Shown in pieces: positions 1-7,624 of a stretch of 64,000 bases of DNA; within the stretch, counting starts at the first letter, position 1; each line of letters opens with the position of its first letter. Both the position numbers and the translations under genes were made by a program. Under the pieces are notes generated by a model. The model worked only from the letters and a program-made list of their open reading frames with translations. It made no database searches and was not told the origin of the DNA. The DNA lies in NCBI GenBank assembly GCA_947499155.1, contig CANMND010000001.1:124001-188000 (forward strand), written 5' to 3'. Source of the stretch: an uncultured Sphingomonadales bacterium (GTDB lineage Bacteria; Pseudomonadota; Alphaproteobacteria; Sphingomonadales; Rhodothalassiaceae).

Positions 1-163
1 CCTCCACATAGACATGGCATGTAGCGCAAGAACAGCAGCCCCCACAGATCGCAGCCAGATCTTCAATCCCTGCCTGCCGAATATTTTCCATAACCGTCAT
101 TCCGACGCGGCCTTCAATCACATGTTCCCGGTCGGACCAGTCGGTCACATAAATTTTTGGCAT
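1..163 (-). CDS. 2Fe-2S ferredoxin, N-terminal part (cut by window edge)
   Basis: Only the first 54 or so codons are inside the window. The reading frame begins MPKIYVTDW and runs into a Cys-x5-Cys-x2-Cys cluster (the stretch CGGCCSCATC) about 40 residues in, which is the [2Fe-2S] loop of plant/adrenodoxin-type ferredoxins; the fourth ligand lies beyond the edge. Such proteins carry single electrons, in alphaproteobacteria often to cytochrome P450s or iron-sulfur assembly. In-frame ATGs at 178 and 172 would add five or three residues; 163 is preferred because family members begin with this strand and a GGAG lies just upstream. The adrenodoxin-like assignment is an inference from the spacing. 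Confidence 0.85.
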   Translation of the reverse strand, partial: MPKIYVTDWSDREHVIEGRVGMTVMENIRQAGIEDLAAICGGCCSCATCHVYVE

Positions 164-220
164 AAACTCCATCTCCATAAGATTTAACTCGCCATTGCTG
201 CATCGAATGCAGGATCAGGC

Positions 221-787
221 TTAGGGGTTCTCATCTATCGCAGAACAGAAAACTGCTTCTCGCGCGATGTATCTGACTTTATCAACACATTTTCTGTCAC
301 ATGACGATCGTAATAATCGGAAATAGCTCATAAGGACAGTCTGAACTAATTCCCGTTTTTCATTCTCAGATGCTGACCGGCCCATCTTCTTTGGTCCTTG
401 TCCCCATTCGCATTGCACCAGCATGGCTTGTTGTGCGTGCTCTGCCTCAATTTCTGCGATCAACAGTGCGTCATAAACCACCGAAAGTGACTTATCCCTT
501 AACATCGTTTGCTTTATCTGCCTGCGATAGCTTCGCATCGGGAGAATGACACCTTCTCGCCAGTCTGCGACATGGGCACTCATACGTTCCAGCGCCTTCA
601 TGTCGAGTGCACAGTCTTTGATGACTGCCTGATAACAGCAGAAAAGCACCAGATTGATATCGGCGCCTTCACCATCTTGCAGAGTTAACAAGCGCTCGGT
701 AACGCCAGCTTTGCTGTATAGTAAGCGCGCATAGGCCTTGAATGCGGCAAATTCCGCGTCCATGCCAGATATTTCAGCCTGCGTCAT
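221..787 (-). CDS. TIGR02444 family protein
   Basis: The protein (188 aa) matches the TIGR02444/DUF2390 pattern: an aromatic/small N-terminal helix, then a segment of the type LLTLQDGEGADINLVLFCC and a helical, Arg-rich C-terminal half. The family is small, helical, probably cytosolic, and of unknown function. An upstream in-frame start at 874 would overlap ubiX by 100 bp; the ATG at 787 gives a 14 bp overlap with the ubiX stop and is preferred. The overlap suggests co-transcription and translational coupling with ubiX. No functional claim can be made from sequence. Confidence 0.75.
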   Translation of the reverse strand: MTQAEISGMDAEFAAFKAYARLLYSKAGVTERLLTLQDGEGADINLVLFCCYQAVIKDCALDMKALERMSAHVADWREGVILPMRSYRRQIKQTMLRDKSLSVVYDALLIAEIEAEHAQQAMLVQCEWGQGPKKMGRSASENEKRELVQTVLMSYFRLLRSSCDRKCVDKVRYIAREAVFCSAIDENP

Positions 788-1358
788 GGCTGCCCAGCGA
801 GGGGCCGGTCCAGCGAGGAGCCAGCCCCACATCGATTTGAAACAGGTCAAGAACCCGTCCGATACTATGGTCAATCATTTCTTCCAAAGACTTCGGTCGG
901 CCATAGAAGGATGGCATTGGCGGGGCGATCACAGCTCCCAGATCCATCGCATCCATCATCAACTTGCAATGGCCTTTATGAAGCGGTGTTTCGCGAGGCA
1001 TAAGTACCAGCCGGCGCTGTTCTTTCAAAGTGACGTCTGCCGCACGGCTGATGAGATCATCGGCGTAGGAATGGGTAATGGCGGATAAAAGTTTCATGGA
1101 ACAGGCCGCCACGATCATCCCGTCAGTATGAAAGGAGCCACTGGCAATAGATGCCGCCAGATCACCGGGCTTATAGACATGGTGAGCGAGTCCTTCCACA
1201 TCGGACACCGTCCAGTCCGTTTCAATGGGTATAGTGCGCCGTGCCGTGCGGCTCAGCACCAGATGTGTTTCCACAGTGCCCAACTTTTTGAGAACCTCCA
1301 GCAGGCGAATGCCGTAGACAGGGCCACTTGCTCCCCCAATTCCCACAATCAGCCGCAT
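774..1358 (-). CDS. ubiX: Flavin prenyltransferase UbiX
   Basis: UbiX joins dimethylallyl phosphate to FMN, making the prenylated FMN cofactor needed by UbiD-type decarboxylases such as the one in ubiquinone synthesis. The 194-residue protein opens with the nucleotide-binding GIGGASGPVYG loop, has the CSMKLLSAI segment and the RAADVTLKEQRRLVLMPRETPLH block, then PPMPSFYGRP near the C terminus, all diagnostic of the family; the length is normal. The ATG at 1358 has AGGAG seven bases upstream; a TTG three bases earlier is less likely. No ubiD is in the window. It overlaps the downstream TIGR02444 gene. Confidence 0.95.
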   Translation of the reverse strand: MRLIVGIGGASGPVYGIRLLEVLKKLGTVETHLVLSRTARRTIPIETDWTVSDVEGLAHHVYKPGDLAASIASGSFHTDGMIVAACSMKLLSAITHSYADDLISRAADVTLKEQRRLVLMPRETPLHKGHCKLMMDAMDLGAVIAPPMPSFYGRPKSLEEMIDHSIGRVLDLFQIDVGLAPRWTGPSLGSHDAG

Positions 1359-1548
1359 CAAAACACTCCTGATTATCCACTCAAATAGATGCGCTCTACT
1401 TCAGGTCGTTACCTGCCAGAGTAACGGCCTCTTATCAGAATGTCTTGTGCCATGACACAAGGCATATCTGGAAGCAAAGTAAGAATAAACGCATTTACAA
1501 GTACGGCAAGCCACCCCGACCAGACGCCCCCCCCACATAGCAATCACA

Positions 1549-1600
1549 CGTTCGGTATATTCCGATATCACACTTGCCATCTTTCGTACCGAACGGTACA
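1549..1600. promoter_or_regulatory. Operator-like inverted repeat
   Basis: CGTTCGGTA at 1549-1557 is repeated in inverse as TACCGAACG at 1587-1595. The second half is itself nearly palindromic (GTACCG-AA-CGGTAC, 1586-1599). Such a layout is typical of dimeric repressors of the TetR type, but no such regulator is adjacent, so the binder is unknown. Confidence 0.4.
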
Positions 1601-1681
1601 GTCCTTCACGTCGGCGGCTATGTATGATGAACGACATCGTCGTCTTCGAACCACTGGTCCAGTTATGGGCCCACCTTTTAT

Positions 1682-1714
1682 ACGGACCGTCTCTTAAATG
1701 GCGGTCCGTTTTTT
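1682..1714 (+). terminator. Intrinsic terminator with no upstream + strand gene
   Basis: ACGGACCG (1682-1689) pairs perfectly with CGGTCCGT (1702-1709), loop of 12 bases, followed by a run of six T. As no + strand coding gene precedes it, it may end a small RNA that begins near the palindromes at 1549-1600. Confidence 0.65.
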
Positions 1715-1911
1715 CACGCTCTTTGACGGCACCCATTTGCCCTTTCTACAACAAAACATATTTTACACATTATAATAATAATAAAATAATTAATAGAATG
1801 ATTATAATAATGTATGAAAACTCGCAATATCATTCAAATAGCGTGCGTATACACTCACTACTATGATATAAATAATATAGCTAAATGGGTCTAAGGTGTG
1901 AGGGTAAGCAT

Positions 1912-3336
1912 ATGGCATCAACATCTGGCAATGAGTTATCATGTTTAAAAAAACTTCTAATCGTTGACCCTGCTCATGAAGGAGACGATGGCGCCGCCGC
2001 TGAGATCTCTCACCTCATTGATGATTACAAGTTGATTTATAGTATAGAATCAAAAATACCCGAATCTATCAAATACCAGTATTTTTGCGCTGCCCTTGTC
2101 TTGACAGATCGCGTCAACATGACAGCTACTCTGCATCAAAAATTGTGTACACTTTCTAAAATCTTAAGAACCATTGCTATAGTCGACAACTCAGAACAAG
2201 GCACTGCCCGGGTCAGTACTCTTCTCAAAAACGGTGCTCTTTATGATTTCCATACTCTGCCCCTGGATCCACAACGCTTCAGCCATATGATTGGACATTT
2301 ACGCGGTCTTGACCGGATATATGCAGCGTCACATCATGCAAATGGATCGTCAGGGCCTGCACTTCCACCCATTATCGGAACATCATCTCTCATCAATGCT
2401 GTCAAAGTTCAAATCGGACATTATGCCAATACAGACTTTCCGGTATTGATCACCGGTGAATCTGGCACTGGCAAAGAACTTGCCGCACGTGCGATCCATC
2501 TAAAATCGAGCCGCGCCAACAGCCCGTTTCTTGCCATTAATTGCGCAGCCATTCCGCAATCGCTTGCCGGATCCGAATTGTTTGGACATGAAAAAGGTGC
2601 CTTTACCGATGCTCACGCTTCACGGCCCGGATGCTTTGAACAGGCCTCAGGCGGCACCTTGTTTCTGGATGAAATTGGCGATCTTCCCCTGGATATCCAA
2701 TCCCAATTGCTGCGTGTTCTGGAGAACGGTCATCTTTACCGTATCGGTGGTCAGGAGCCGCGAAAAATTGACGTGCGCATCATAGCTGCATCCAATATTA
2801 ACATGGATAAAGCTGTACTCGCAGGCCGCTTCCGTTTCGACCTCTACCACCGGATCAATGTCCTTCCACTTAATATGCCCCCCTTGCGGGACCGGGAAGG
2901 CGATGCGCTTTTACTTGCCCGCGCATTCATTAACAAGATCGCCCATGACAATGATTTAGCCGTCTCAACTCTTTCAGACGACGCAATGCGCCTTATACTC
3001 ACCTATCGCTGGCCGGGGAACGTACGACAGTTGCAAAATGCCATATCCCGCGCAGTCACTTTGGCAAGTGATAATAAAATCAGGGCGCGCGACCTCAATA
3101 TTAATATAGACACACTCAAAGGACACCCGTTCATGACTCTGGCAAAAGCTCGCGCTGATACAGAGCGTGCCCTCGTCCGAAAAGCCATCCACGCATTCAG
3201 AGGAAACATCAGTCGCGCCGCCAGCGAGCTGGGGGTATCACGGGTTGGTCTTTATCGGCTGATGAAACGCCACGAACTTGATCACCGGAAAATGCTTAAT
3301 GGGGGAGCAGATCATGAGGAAAAGAGCGAACTATAG
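1912..3336 (+). CDS. Sigma54-type enhancer-binding regulator with variant GAFTDA motif
   Basis: A 474-residue activator in three parts. Residues about 10-140 form a degenerate receiver-like domain without a clear phospho-Asp pocket. The AAA+ domain has Walker A GESGTGKE at 182-189, the sigma54-contact loop as GAFTDA at 229-234 (normally GAFTGA), and Walker B GTLFLDEIGDL near 250. A Fis-type helix-turn-helix ends the protein (ISRAASELGVSRVGLYRL). The ATG at 1912 is chosen over 1885 because GAGGG sits seven bases upstream. The layout resembles VpsR/FleQ-like regulators of surface polymers. It overlaps the next gene by 23 bp, so both are probably co-expressed, and it is the obvious candidate activator of the fibre operon whose promoter lies at 7610. 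The Gly-to-Asp change may weaken sigma54 contact. Confidence 0.88.
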   Translation: MASTSGNELSCLKKLLIVDPAHEGDDGAAAEISHLIDDYKLIYSIESKIPESIKYQYFCAALVLTDRVNMTATLHQKLCTLSKILRTIAIVDNSEQGTARVSTLLKNGALYDFHTLPLDPQRFSHMIGHLRGLDRIYAASHHANGSSGPALPPIIGTSSLINAVKVQIGHYANTDFPVLITGESGTGKELAARAIHLKSSRANSPFLAINCAAIPQSLAGSELFGHEKGAFTDAHASRPGCFEQASGGTLFLDEIGDLPLDIQSQLLRVLENGHLYRIGGQEPRKIDVRIIAASNINMDKAVLAGRFRFDLYHRINVLPLNMPPLRDREGDALLLARAFINKIAHDNDLAVSTLSDDAMRLILTYRWPGNVRQLQNAISRAVTLASDNKIRARDLNINIDTLKGHPFMTLAKARADTERALVRKAIHAFRGNISRAASELGVSRVGLYRLMKRHELDHRKMLNGGADHEEKSEL

Positions 3337-4627
3337 AGCTCAGTCAAATTCACTTTTACCAGTCTTGCTCATCAGTGCTTGTCTCTCACCAACAACCCTA
3401 TTGGCCCAGGACGCATCGCCGGTCGATCAGCCCACACTTGCCGAACTGGAACGCATGAAGGCACAGATCGAGCGGCAAAAACAGCAATTGTCGGGCCAAA
3501 TCAAGCAACTTGCAGATCAACAACGGGTAATCAACTCACAAGCACAACAAATCGACCGCATGATCAATCGTCTGTCCCCGCAGAATTCAATCCCGGAGAT
3601 GGCTGTGCCACCTGATGCGAAGCAGGCTAGATCAGCACAAGCGCCAAGCCAAACCAAAGACCCCGACACACCCGTGGGACAACGAGCTGAAGCCGAACAG
3701 GCTGAACGCAGGACAACAACAGATATACCAATTTTTGCCGATATTGGTGGTGTACTGACACCAAGAGGACAATTCGCCCTTGAGCCTCGAGTAGATTACA
3801 CACATTCCGGCGTCACGCGTTTCTTTTTTCAAGGAGTAGAAATCGTTGATGTCGTGCTTGTCGGTCTGTTTGAATTGACCGATGCTGACCGTAACACGCT
3901 CACAAATTCCCTGACCGCACGCTATGGCATAACGGATCGCTTCGAAATCGACGCGGAAGTCTCCTATCTTTTTCGAAATGACCGCATCACCAATGAAGCG
4001 GTCAGTCTCGACAATCAGACCCTTGTTCGTGACCTGAGCGGCAATGGTGTAGGAGACGCAGAAATAGGTCTTCATTATCAATTAAATCGCGCGGGACGAG
4101 GCAGTCCGGTTTTCGTCGCCAATTTTCGCGCCAAATCAGACTTGGGCGAAGGGCCGTTTGAAATTGCCAGAGATCAGGATGGCCTGGAACTGGAACTGCC
4201 GGTTGGATCAGGATTCTGGACGCTGGAGCCCAGCATGACCATGCTCTACACACTGGATCCTGCCGTCCTGTTTTTCAATACCGGCTATCTTTTCAATATG
4301 GCCAAGGACGTTAACGCCCAAATCGGTGACACAATCGTTTCACGAGTCAATCCAGGTGACAGCATCCGCGCCGGATTTGGCATTGGCGTCGGACTGAATG
4401 AAACGCTCTCATTCAGTCTTGGTTATGAACATAATTACGTATTGGGAACAAAAACTCGGATTGAACAGTCCCGGTTCAAAACCAACTCTCTCCACGTCGG
4501 CAGCTTTTTATTCGGTCTGAGCCTCGCCCTGACCGACAATTTGGGGCTTAACCTCAGTACTCAACTGGGTGTAACCGATGACGCACCGGACATGCGTATC
4601 AGCCTGCGTTTGCCAATTCGTTTTTAG
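3314..4627 (+). CDS. FapF-like outer-membrane export protein (coiled coil plus beta barrel)
   Basis: The 437-residue protein has a signal peptide (cleavage near LLAQDAS), a Gln/Arg-rich coiled coil at about residues 42-88, a short polar linker, and from about residue 137 a run of alternating amphipathic strands ending in Phe (LPIRF), the usual outer-membrane barrel ending. This order is that of FapF, the trimeric barrel whose coiled-coil N-terminus gates export of Fap amyloid in Pseudomonas. The ATG at 3314 has GGGGGAG six bases upstream, inside the end of the regulator gene. It ends only 7 bp from the convergent stop of the fibre operon. The assignment rests on architecture and neighbours; a general transporter of the same fold is the alternative. 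Confidence 0.72.
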   Translation: MRKRANYRAQSNSLLPVLLISACLSPTTLLAQDASPVDQPTLAELERMKAQIERQKQQLSGQIKQLADQQRVINSQAQQIDRMINRLSPQNSIPEMAVPPDAKQARSAQAPSQTKDPDTPVGQRAEAEQAERRTTTDIPIFADIGGVLTPRGQFALEPRVDYTHSGVTRFFFQGVEIVDVVLVGLFELTDADRNTLTNSLTARYGITDRFEIDAEVSYLFRNDRITNEAVSLDNQTLVRDLSGNGVGDAEIGLHYQLNRAGRGSPVFVANFRAKSDLGEGPFEIARDQDGLELELPVGSGFWTLEPSMTMLYTLDPAVLFFNTGYLFNMAKDVNAQIGDTIVSRVNPGDSIRAGFGIGVGLNETLSFSLGYEHNYVLGTKTRIEQSRFKTNSLHVGSFLFGLSLALTDNLGLNLSTQLGVTDDAPDMRISLRLPIRF

Positions 4628-4634
4628 TGTGTGT

Positions 4635-5207
4635 TTACTGACGGTTATTTATCAAAGTAGATGCTCTGGCGATCTCGCTCATGCGTAGAGACATGCGCCC
4701 CGCCTGGGCAAGAGCATCCATATTCTCCATTACGATAGTCATCTCCATCCTTTGGGCAATGCTGATACCATTGCGCGTGTTTTCGATGATCATGGTACCA
4801 GGACCACCAGATGGCAGGGATACACCATCTGCGACTGCGATACCCTTTGGTCCAATGGTGATGGCGCCACTGCCCACCACCAGTGGCAGACCGCTGTCAA
4901 GAGTCGCCATCTGATTGGGTATAACCGGGATCAGCTTGCCATCTGATTGTACGGAAAAATGTGTTTCAACAATCGGTGCACCACCCACAAGAGTCTGGAT
5001 TGTCAGGCCAAGCAAAATGTCAAACGCTCCGATGCGAAAACCGCCACGTGCGGTATCAAGGGTACTGTCTGACATGGGCACAAGATCATGGAACGGGTCT
5101 TCATCAGCCAAAGACGCAAGAGGCGGGGCAACAAGCATCACCGCAAAAAACGCGCACCCTGCTCCCAATCGTCTTTTTCCTGATATGCCCGGACGCATTA
5201 TCTTCAT
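4635..5207 (-). CDS. Secreted Fap-associated protein with double-glycine-like leader
   Basis: A 190-residue exported protein: signal peptide up to about residue 34 (LASLAD), then an element beginning DPFHD at 37 and ending ARGG at 53-56. Met45, Leu50 and Ala53 occupy the -12, -7 and -4 places before Gly55-Gly56, the pattern cut by C39 proteases. After the GG come FRIG and a beta-like region rich in Gly and Ile. Proteins with this RGGF-plus-strand layout recur beside C39-family genes; I cannot assign a particular fap letter. Last gene of the fibre operon, 36 bp after the protease gene. An in-frame ATG at 5198 is an alternative start. Confidence 0.65.
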   Translation of the reverse strand: MKIMRPGISGKRRLGAGCAFFAVMLVAPPLASLADEDPFHDLVPMSDSTLDTARGGFRIGAFDILLGLTIQTLVGGAPIVETHFSVQSDGKLIPVIPNQMATLDSGLPLVVGSGAITIGPKGIAVADGVSLPSGGPGTMIIENTRNGISIAQRMEMTIVMENMDALAQAGRMSLRMSEIARASTLINNRQ

Positions 5208-5243
5208 CTTTCTGGCCAGGCGGGGCCCTACAAATTCTGCACC

Positions 5244-5987
5244 TCAAAAGCTGTTGGCACCACGCCAAAGCTGTACGGTAAAGTCTGACAGGGAATGCTG
5301 GGACAGGCTTGACCCCAGCGGAGCCTTAACGCGAACAGACCAGTCGCTGTGCCGGTTGAAGTTCTCACGCCCTTTTCCCACTCTGCTTCGGATGACAAAA
5401 GCAACGCCATCCCAGATTTCATTGAATTCGGCCCGGGTCATGACCCGCATGCCCAGGGCAGGGTCGCCCAGCAATACCTCGTCCCCCTGAATGCCCTTGA
5501 GCACAATAAAATGCCGGTATCCAAAGGTATTGACCAAAACAATGGCCGGAATGCCTGCCTTGTCCAGCCTGTCAAGATCAAGACGAAATCCGTCTGACCT
5601 GAAACCCATGCCTTCAAGATATGTTTTCATGTCTAAAAGTGAGAAACCGACTTTTTGAATTTTGTCCTTGTCGCCGGCCTCATACATGGCACGGAAAACG
5701 TCCATCTCACTTACCGGAACGCCGTAATGATGAGCTAAAAGCGTAGCCGTTGCAGCCGAACCGCAACTGAAGTCAAAACGCTGCGGCACTACATTACGAA
5801 AGCGCGCCTCGCGCATCGTCTCAACGGATATCTGAAATGTTCCCCCAAAGCCCGGTACATATAACGTGCCCGCCGAGGCTAACTTGAAAAATCCCGGATT
5901 GATCGACAAAACAAGTGCGATAATCAGTGCCACACCCGATCCACGGATAAAGCCAGGTCTTCTCATATGTGTAAATCTGGTGGTCAT
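5244..5987 (-). CDS. C39-like cysteine protease, FapD-like
   Basis: This 247-residue protein has an N-terminal hydrophobic segment (about 17-39, signal peptide or anchor) and a papain-like C39 domain: Gln69, the nucleophile Cys75 in DFSCGSAA, His159 in GYRHFIVLKG and Asp175 in LGDPALG. All catalytic positions are present. C39 domains normally remove double-glycine leaders inside ABC exporters; here the domain is stand-alone and exported, as in FapD of the Pseudomonas fap operon. The start overlaps the stop of the previous gene as ATGA, so the two are translationally coupled. Its likely substrates are the two neighbouring secreted proteins with GG leaders (inference). Confidence 0.85.
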   Translation of the reverse strand: MTTRFTHMRRPGFIRGSGVALIIALVLSINPGFFKLASAGTLYVPGFGGTFQISVETMREARFRNVVPQRFDFSCGSAATATLLAHHYGVPVSEMDVFRAMYEAGDKDKIQKVGFSLLDMKTYLEGMGFRSDGFRLDLDRLDKAGIPAIVLVNTFGYRHFIVLKGIQGDEVLLGDPALGMRVMTRAEFNEIWDGVAFVIRSRVGKGRENFNRHSDWSVRVKAPLGSSLSQHSLSDFTVQLWRGANSF

Positions 5988-6403
5988 TTGACAAAAACAT
6001 TGACCTGAATGCTGCTCTGGAAATTAACATTATTACCAGTATTAAACATCAGGGAGTTAATCCCCGATAGCTGCTCGATGGTGTTTCTGGATATGCCGCC
6101 ATTGGTAAAATGACCGCTCATGCTGGTGTCAGAAACACCTGCCGTCTGGTTGGACAGATTGACTGCGAGATCGCCAAGATTAAGGCTCGCACCACCTGCC
6201 ATGCCACCCAACTCCACTTCAGCAAAAGGTGAAAAGTCGGAAAATGGGTCTGTCGCCTCATTTACGCTGCTGTCCGATGGAGCAATCTGTTGCCCCACCT
6301 CTTGTACTGCCTGGGCGGTTTGCGCCGTAGCCAGAGCAGGTAATAATAACAGCGAAGTCGAAAATATGGTGGCTGTCACCCCACGCAGATAAAAACTGGT
6401 CAT
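5984..6403 (-). CDS. Small secreted fibre-like protein with double-glycine-like leader
   Basis: A 139-residue exported protein, signal peptide ending near ALATAQ (residue 28). Residues 52-71 begin DPFSDF and end MAGG, with Phe60, Glu64-Leu65 and Met68 at -12, -8/-7 and -4 of Gly70-Gly71: a textbook double-glycine leader, co-linear with that of the protein at 4635-5207. The C terminus has SGINSL, NTG and a Gln-Ser-Ser-Ile-x-Val-Asn run that also appears at the end of the large repeat protein encoded just upstream, suggesting a nucleator or minor fibre subunit. The ATG at 6403 follows AGGAGG by five bases. No database family is recognised from memory. Confidence 0.65.
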   Translation of the reverse strand: MTSFYLRGVTATIFSTSLLLLPALATAQTAQAVQEVGQQIAPSDSSVNEATDPFSDFSPFAEVELGGMAGGASLNLGDLAVNLSNQTAGVSDTSMSGHFTNGGISRNTIEQLSGINSLMFNTGNNVNFQSSIQVNVFVK

Positions 6404-6489
6404 CCCATCCTCCTGCAAATGCATGGATTTCGCAGCGGAAGCAGGTGTGGGCCTTAACCCACTCCTGCTCGCCGAAGCCGGATGGCCTG

Positions 6490-7467
6490 TCAGCCACCAA
6501 ACGAATTGTTGATGGTGGCGTTGACATTAATAACGGAATTCTGGTTAGCAAAACCCGTGTTGTAATGCTGTTGCACCAGACCGTTTATACCGCTAGTCGT
6601 GTTGCTGTTGATATTGCCGGTATAGATACTACCACCCTCACAGCAGTCTTCGCCTGAAGAAGGTGTACCAGCAGTCAGGGATATCCCGCTCACGCTTGTG
6701 CTAAGTGATGTATTGCTGAGCATGATGTCACCAACACTGAGATCAAGATCATAGCCATCATCGTCGGAACTGTCATTGAATGAGCCATTCAATGAATTAT
6801 CCACATCCAGGCCATCATCATCGGAATTATCGTCGGTTGTGGTGTTTCCGGAATTGTCGATGTCAGTTCCATCAGAATCCGAGCGGTCCGAACTATCATT
6901 CCCCGAATTATCAATGTCAGATCCGTCGTCATCCGAATTATCGTCTACATTAGTAGTCGTGGTGTCTGATGAATTGTTGGAATCGGACGTATTACCCGAA
7001 TTATCAACGTCCAATAAGTCATCATCCGAATTATCATCGGTACTTGTAGTCGTAGTTGTTGTATCTGACGAATTGTTGGAATCGGTAGTATTCCCAGAAT
7101 TATCAACGTCCAATAAGTCATCATCCGAATTATCGTCGGTATTTGTAGTCGTGGTTGCTGTGTCTGATGAATTGTTGGAATCGGTAGTATTCCCAGAATT
7201 ATCAACGTCTTGACCGTCATTATCCTGATCATTGGCAGCCAAATCACCGCCGGCATTACCACCGTCGCCAGCTTGAGAACTGTCACTCGCACTTCCTGTT
7301 CCGGAATTCTGGTTGGTGCCAGCATCTTGTGCACCTTGCGAGCCATTATCGGCCTGCTTTACAACATCGGGACCGTTATCATCAGCCTCTTGTGCATAGG
7401 CACCACCTGCCAAAGCAATACTCAATCCAAGGGCCGACGCTGTCATTAAAAGAAAAGACCGTGTCAT
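6490..7467 (-). CDS. Acidic Asp/Ser/Asn/Thr-rich repeat protein, probable fibre subunit
   Basis: First gene of the operon. The 325-residue protein has a signal peptide (ending AGGAYAQ), a Gly/Gln/Asn-rich spacer, then 33-residue repeats built on DVDNSGNT, DSNNSSD, a Thr run and DDNSDDD, followed by shorter degenerate units, and a C-terminal domain with a Cys-Cys pair (GEDCCEGG) and the SGING...NTG...Gln-Asn motif shared with the gene at 5984. Fap and curli fibre proteins are also secreted and repeat-built with Asn/Gln/Gly at key sites, but this composition is far more acidic and could bind calcium. ATG 7467 is chosen for GGAGA eight bases upstream; 7491 lacks one. A fibre role is inferred from context. 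Confidence 0.7.
   Translation of the reverse strand: MTRSFLLMTASALGLSIALAGGAYAQEADDNGPDVVKQADNGSQGAQDAGTNQNSGTGSASDSSQAGDGGNAGGDLAANDQDNDGQDVDNSGNTTDSNNSSDTATTTTNTDDNSDDDLLDVDNSGNTTDSNNSSDTTTTTTSTDDNSDDDLLDVDNSGNTSDSNNSSDTTTTNVDDNSDDDGSDIDNSGNDSSDRSDSDGTDIDNSGNTTTDDNSDDDGLDVDNSLNGSFNDSSDDDGYDLDLSVGDIMLSNTSLSTSVSGISLTAGTPSSGEDCCEGGSIYTGNINSNTTSGINGLVQQHYNTGFANQNSVINVNATINNSFGG
6798..7213 (-). repeat. In-frame tandem repeats, 99 bp period with degenerate shorter units
   Basis: Two adjacent 99 bp units (7002-7100 and 7101-7199), a related 93 bp unit from 6909 and shorter 54-57 bp units down to about 6798, all within the acidic repeat protein. Each starts at a conserved TATCAACGTC-like string on the + strand. 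Neighbouring units are highly similar, so recent expansion or slippage is likely. Confidence 0.85.
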
Positions 7468-7609
7468 TGCATGTCTCCATTCAAATTCCATTTCACCGCC
7501 TAATGGCAGCAGGGATCACAGACGTTTGGGGCTCATTGCAACAAATCGGAAGGTCTCCGGCCTTCTCAAAGGTTGGACCTAATCCCCCAACACCGTTGGC
7601 GAAGACAGT

Positions 7610-7624
7610 GCAATTTACATACCA
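7610..7624 (-). promoter_or_regulatory. Sigma54-type -24/-12 promoter for the fibre operon
   Basis: Read on the minus strand, TGG-TATG-TAAA-TTGC has the exact TGG-N8-TTGC spacing of sigma54 promoters (consensus TGGCACG-N4-TTGC), with GG near 7623 and GC near 7610. It lies about 145 bp before the operon start codon at 7467. The middle bases are not optimal. Confidence 0.5.

Larger units (their letters stand above)
1359..1911. other. Intergenic region with operator-like palindromes, AT-rich tract and orphan terminator
   Basis: About 550 bp between the divergent ubiX and sigma54-type regulator genes. Open frames here lack family features and ribosome sites. The region holds a 9 bp inverted repeat (1549-1595), a good + strand terminator (1682-1714) with no coding gene upstream on that strand, and a very AT-rich stretch (about 1750-1880) just before the regulator. 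The AT-rich tract contrasts with the flanking genes and may mark horizontal acquisition or a silencer-binding promoter. Confidence 0.6.

Noticed and set aside
1401-1736. 111-codon minus-strand frame upstream of ubiX
   Set aside because: It reads through a + strand terminator and an operator palindrome, has no family features and no convincing ribosome site.
6776-7213. 145-codon + strand frame across the acidic repeats
   Set aside because: It is the antisense of a low-complexity repeat; the Ser/Glu/Leu pattern comes from the repeat itself and has no signal or ribosome site.
6798-7213. CRISPR-like array
   Set aside because: The repeats are contiguous, in-frame and have no unique spacers; no cas gene is near.
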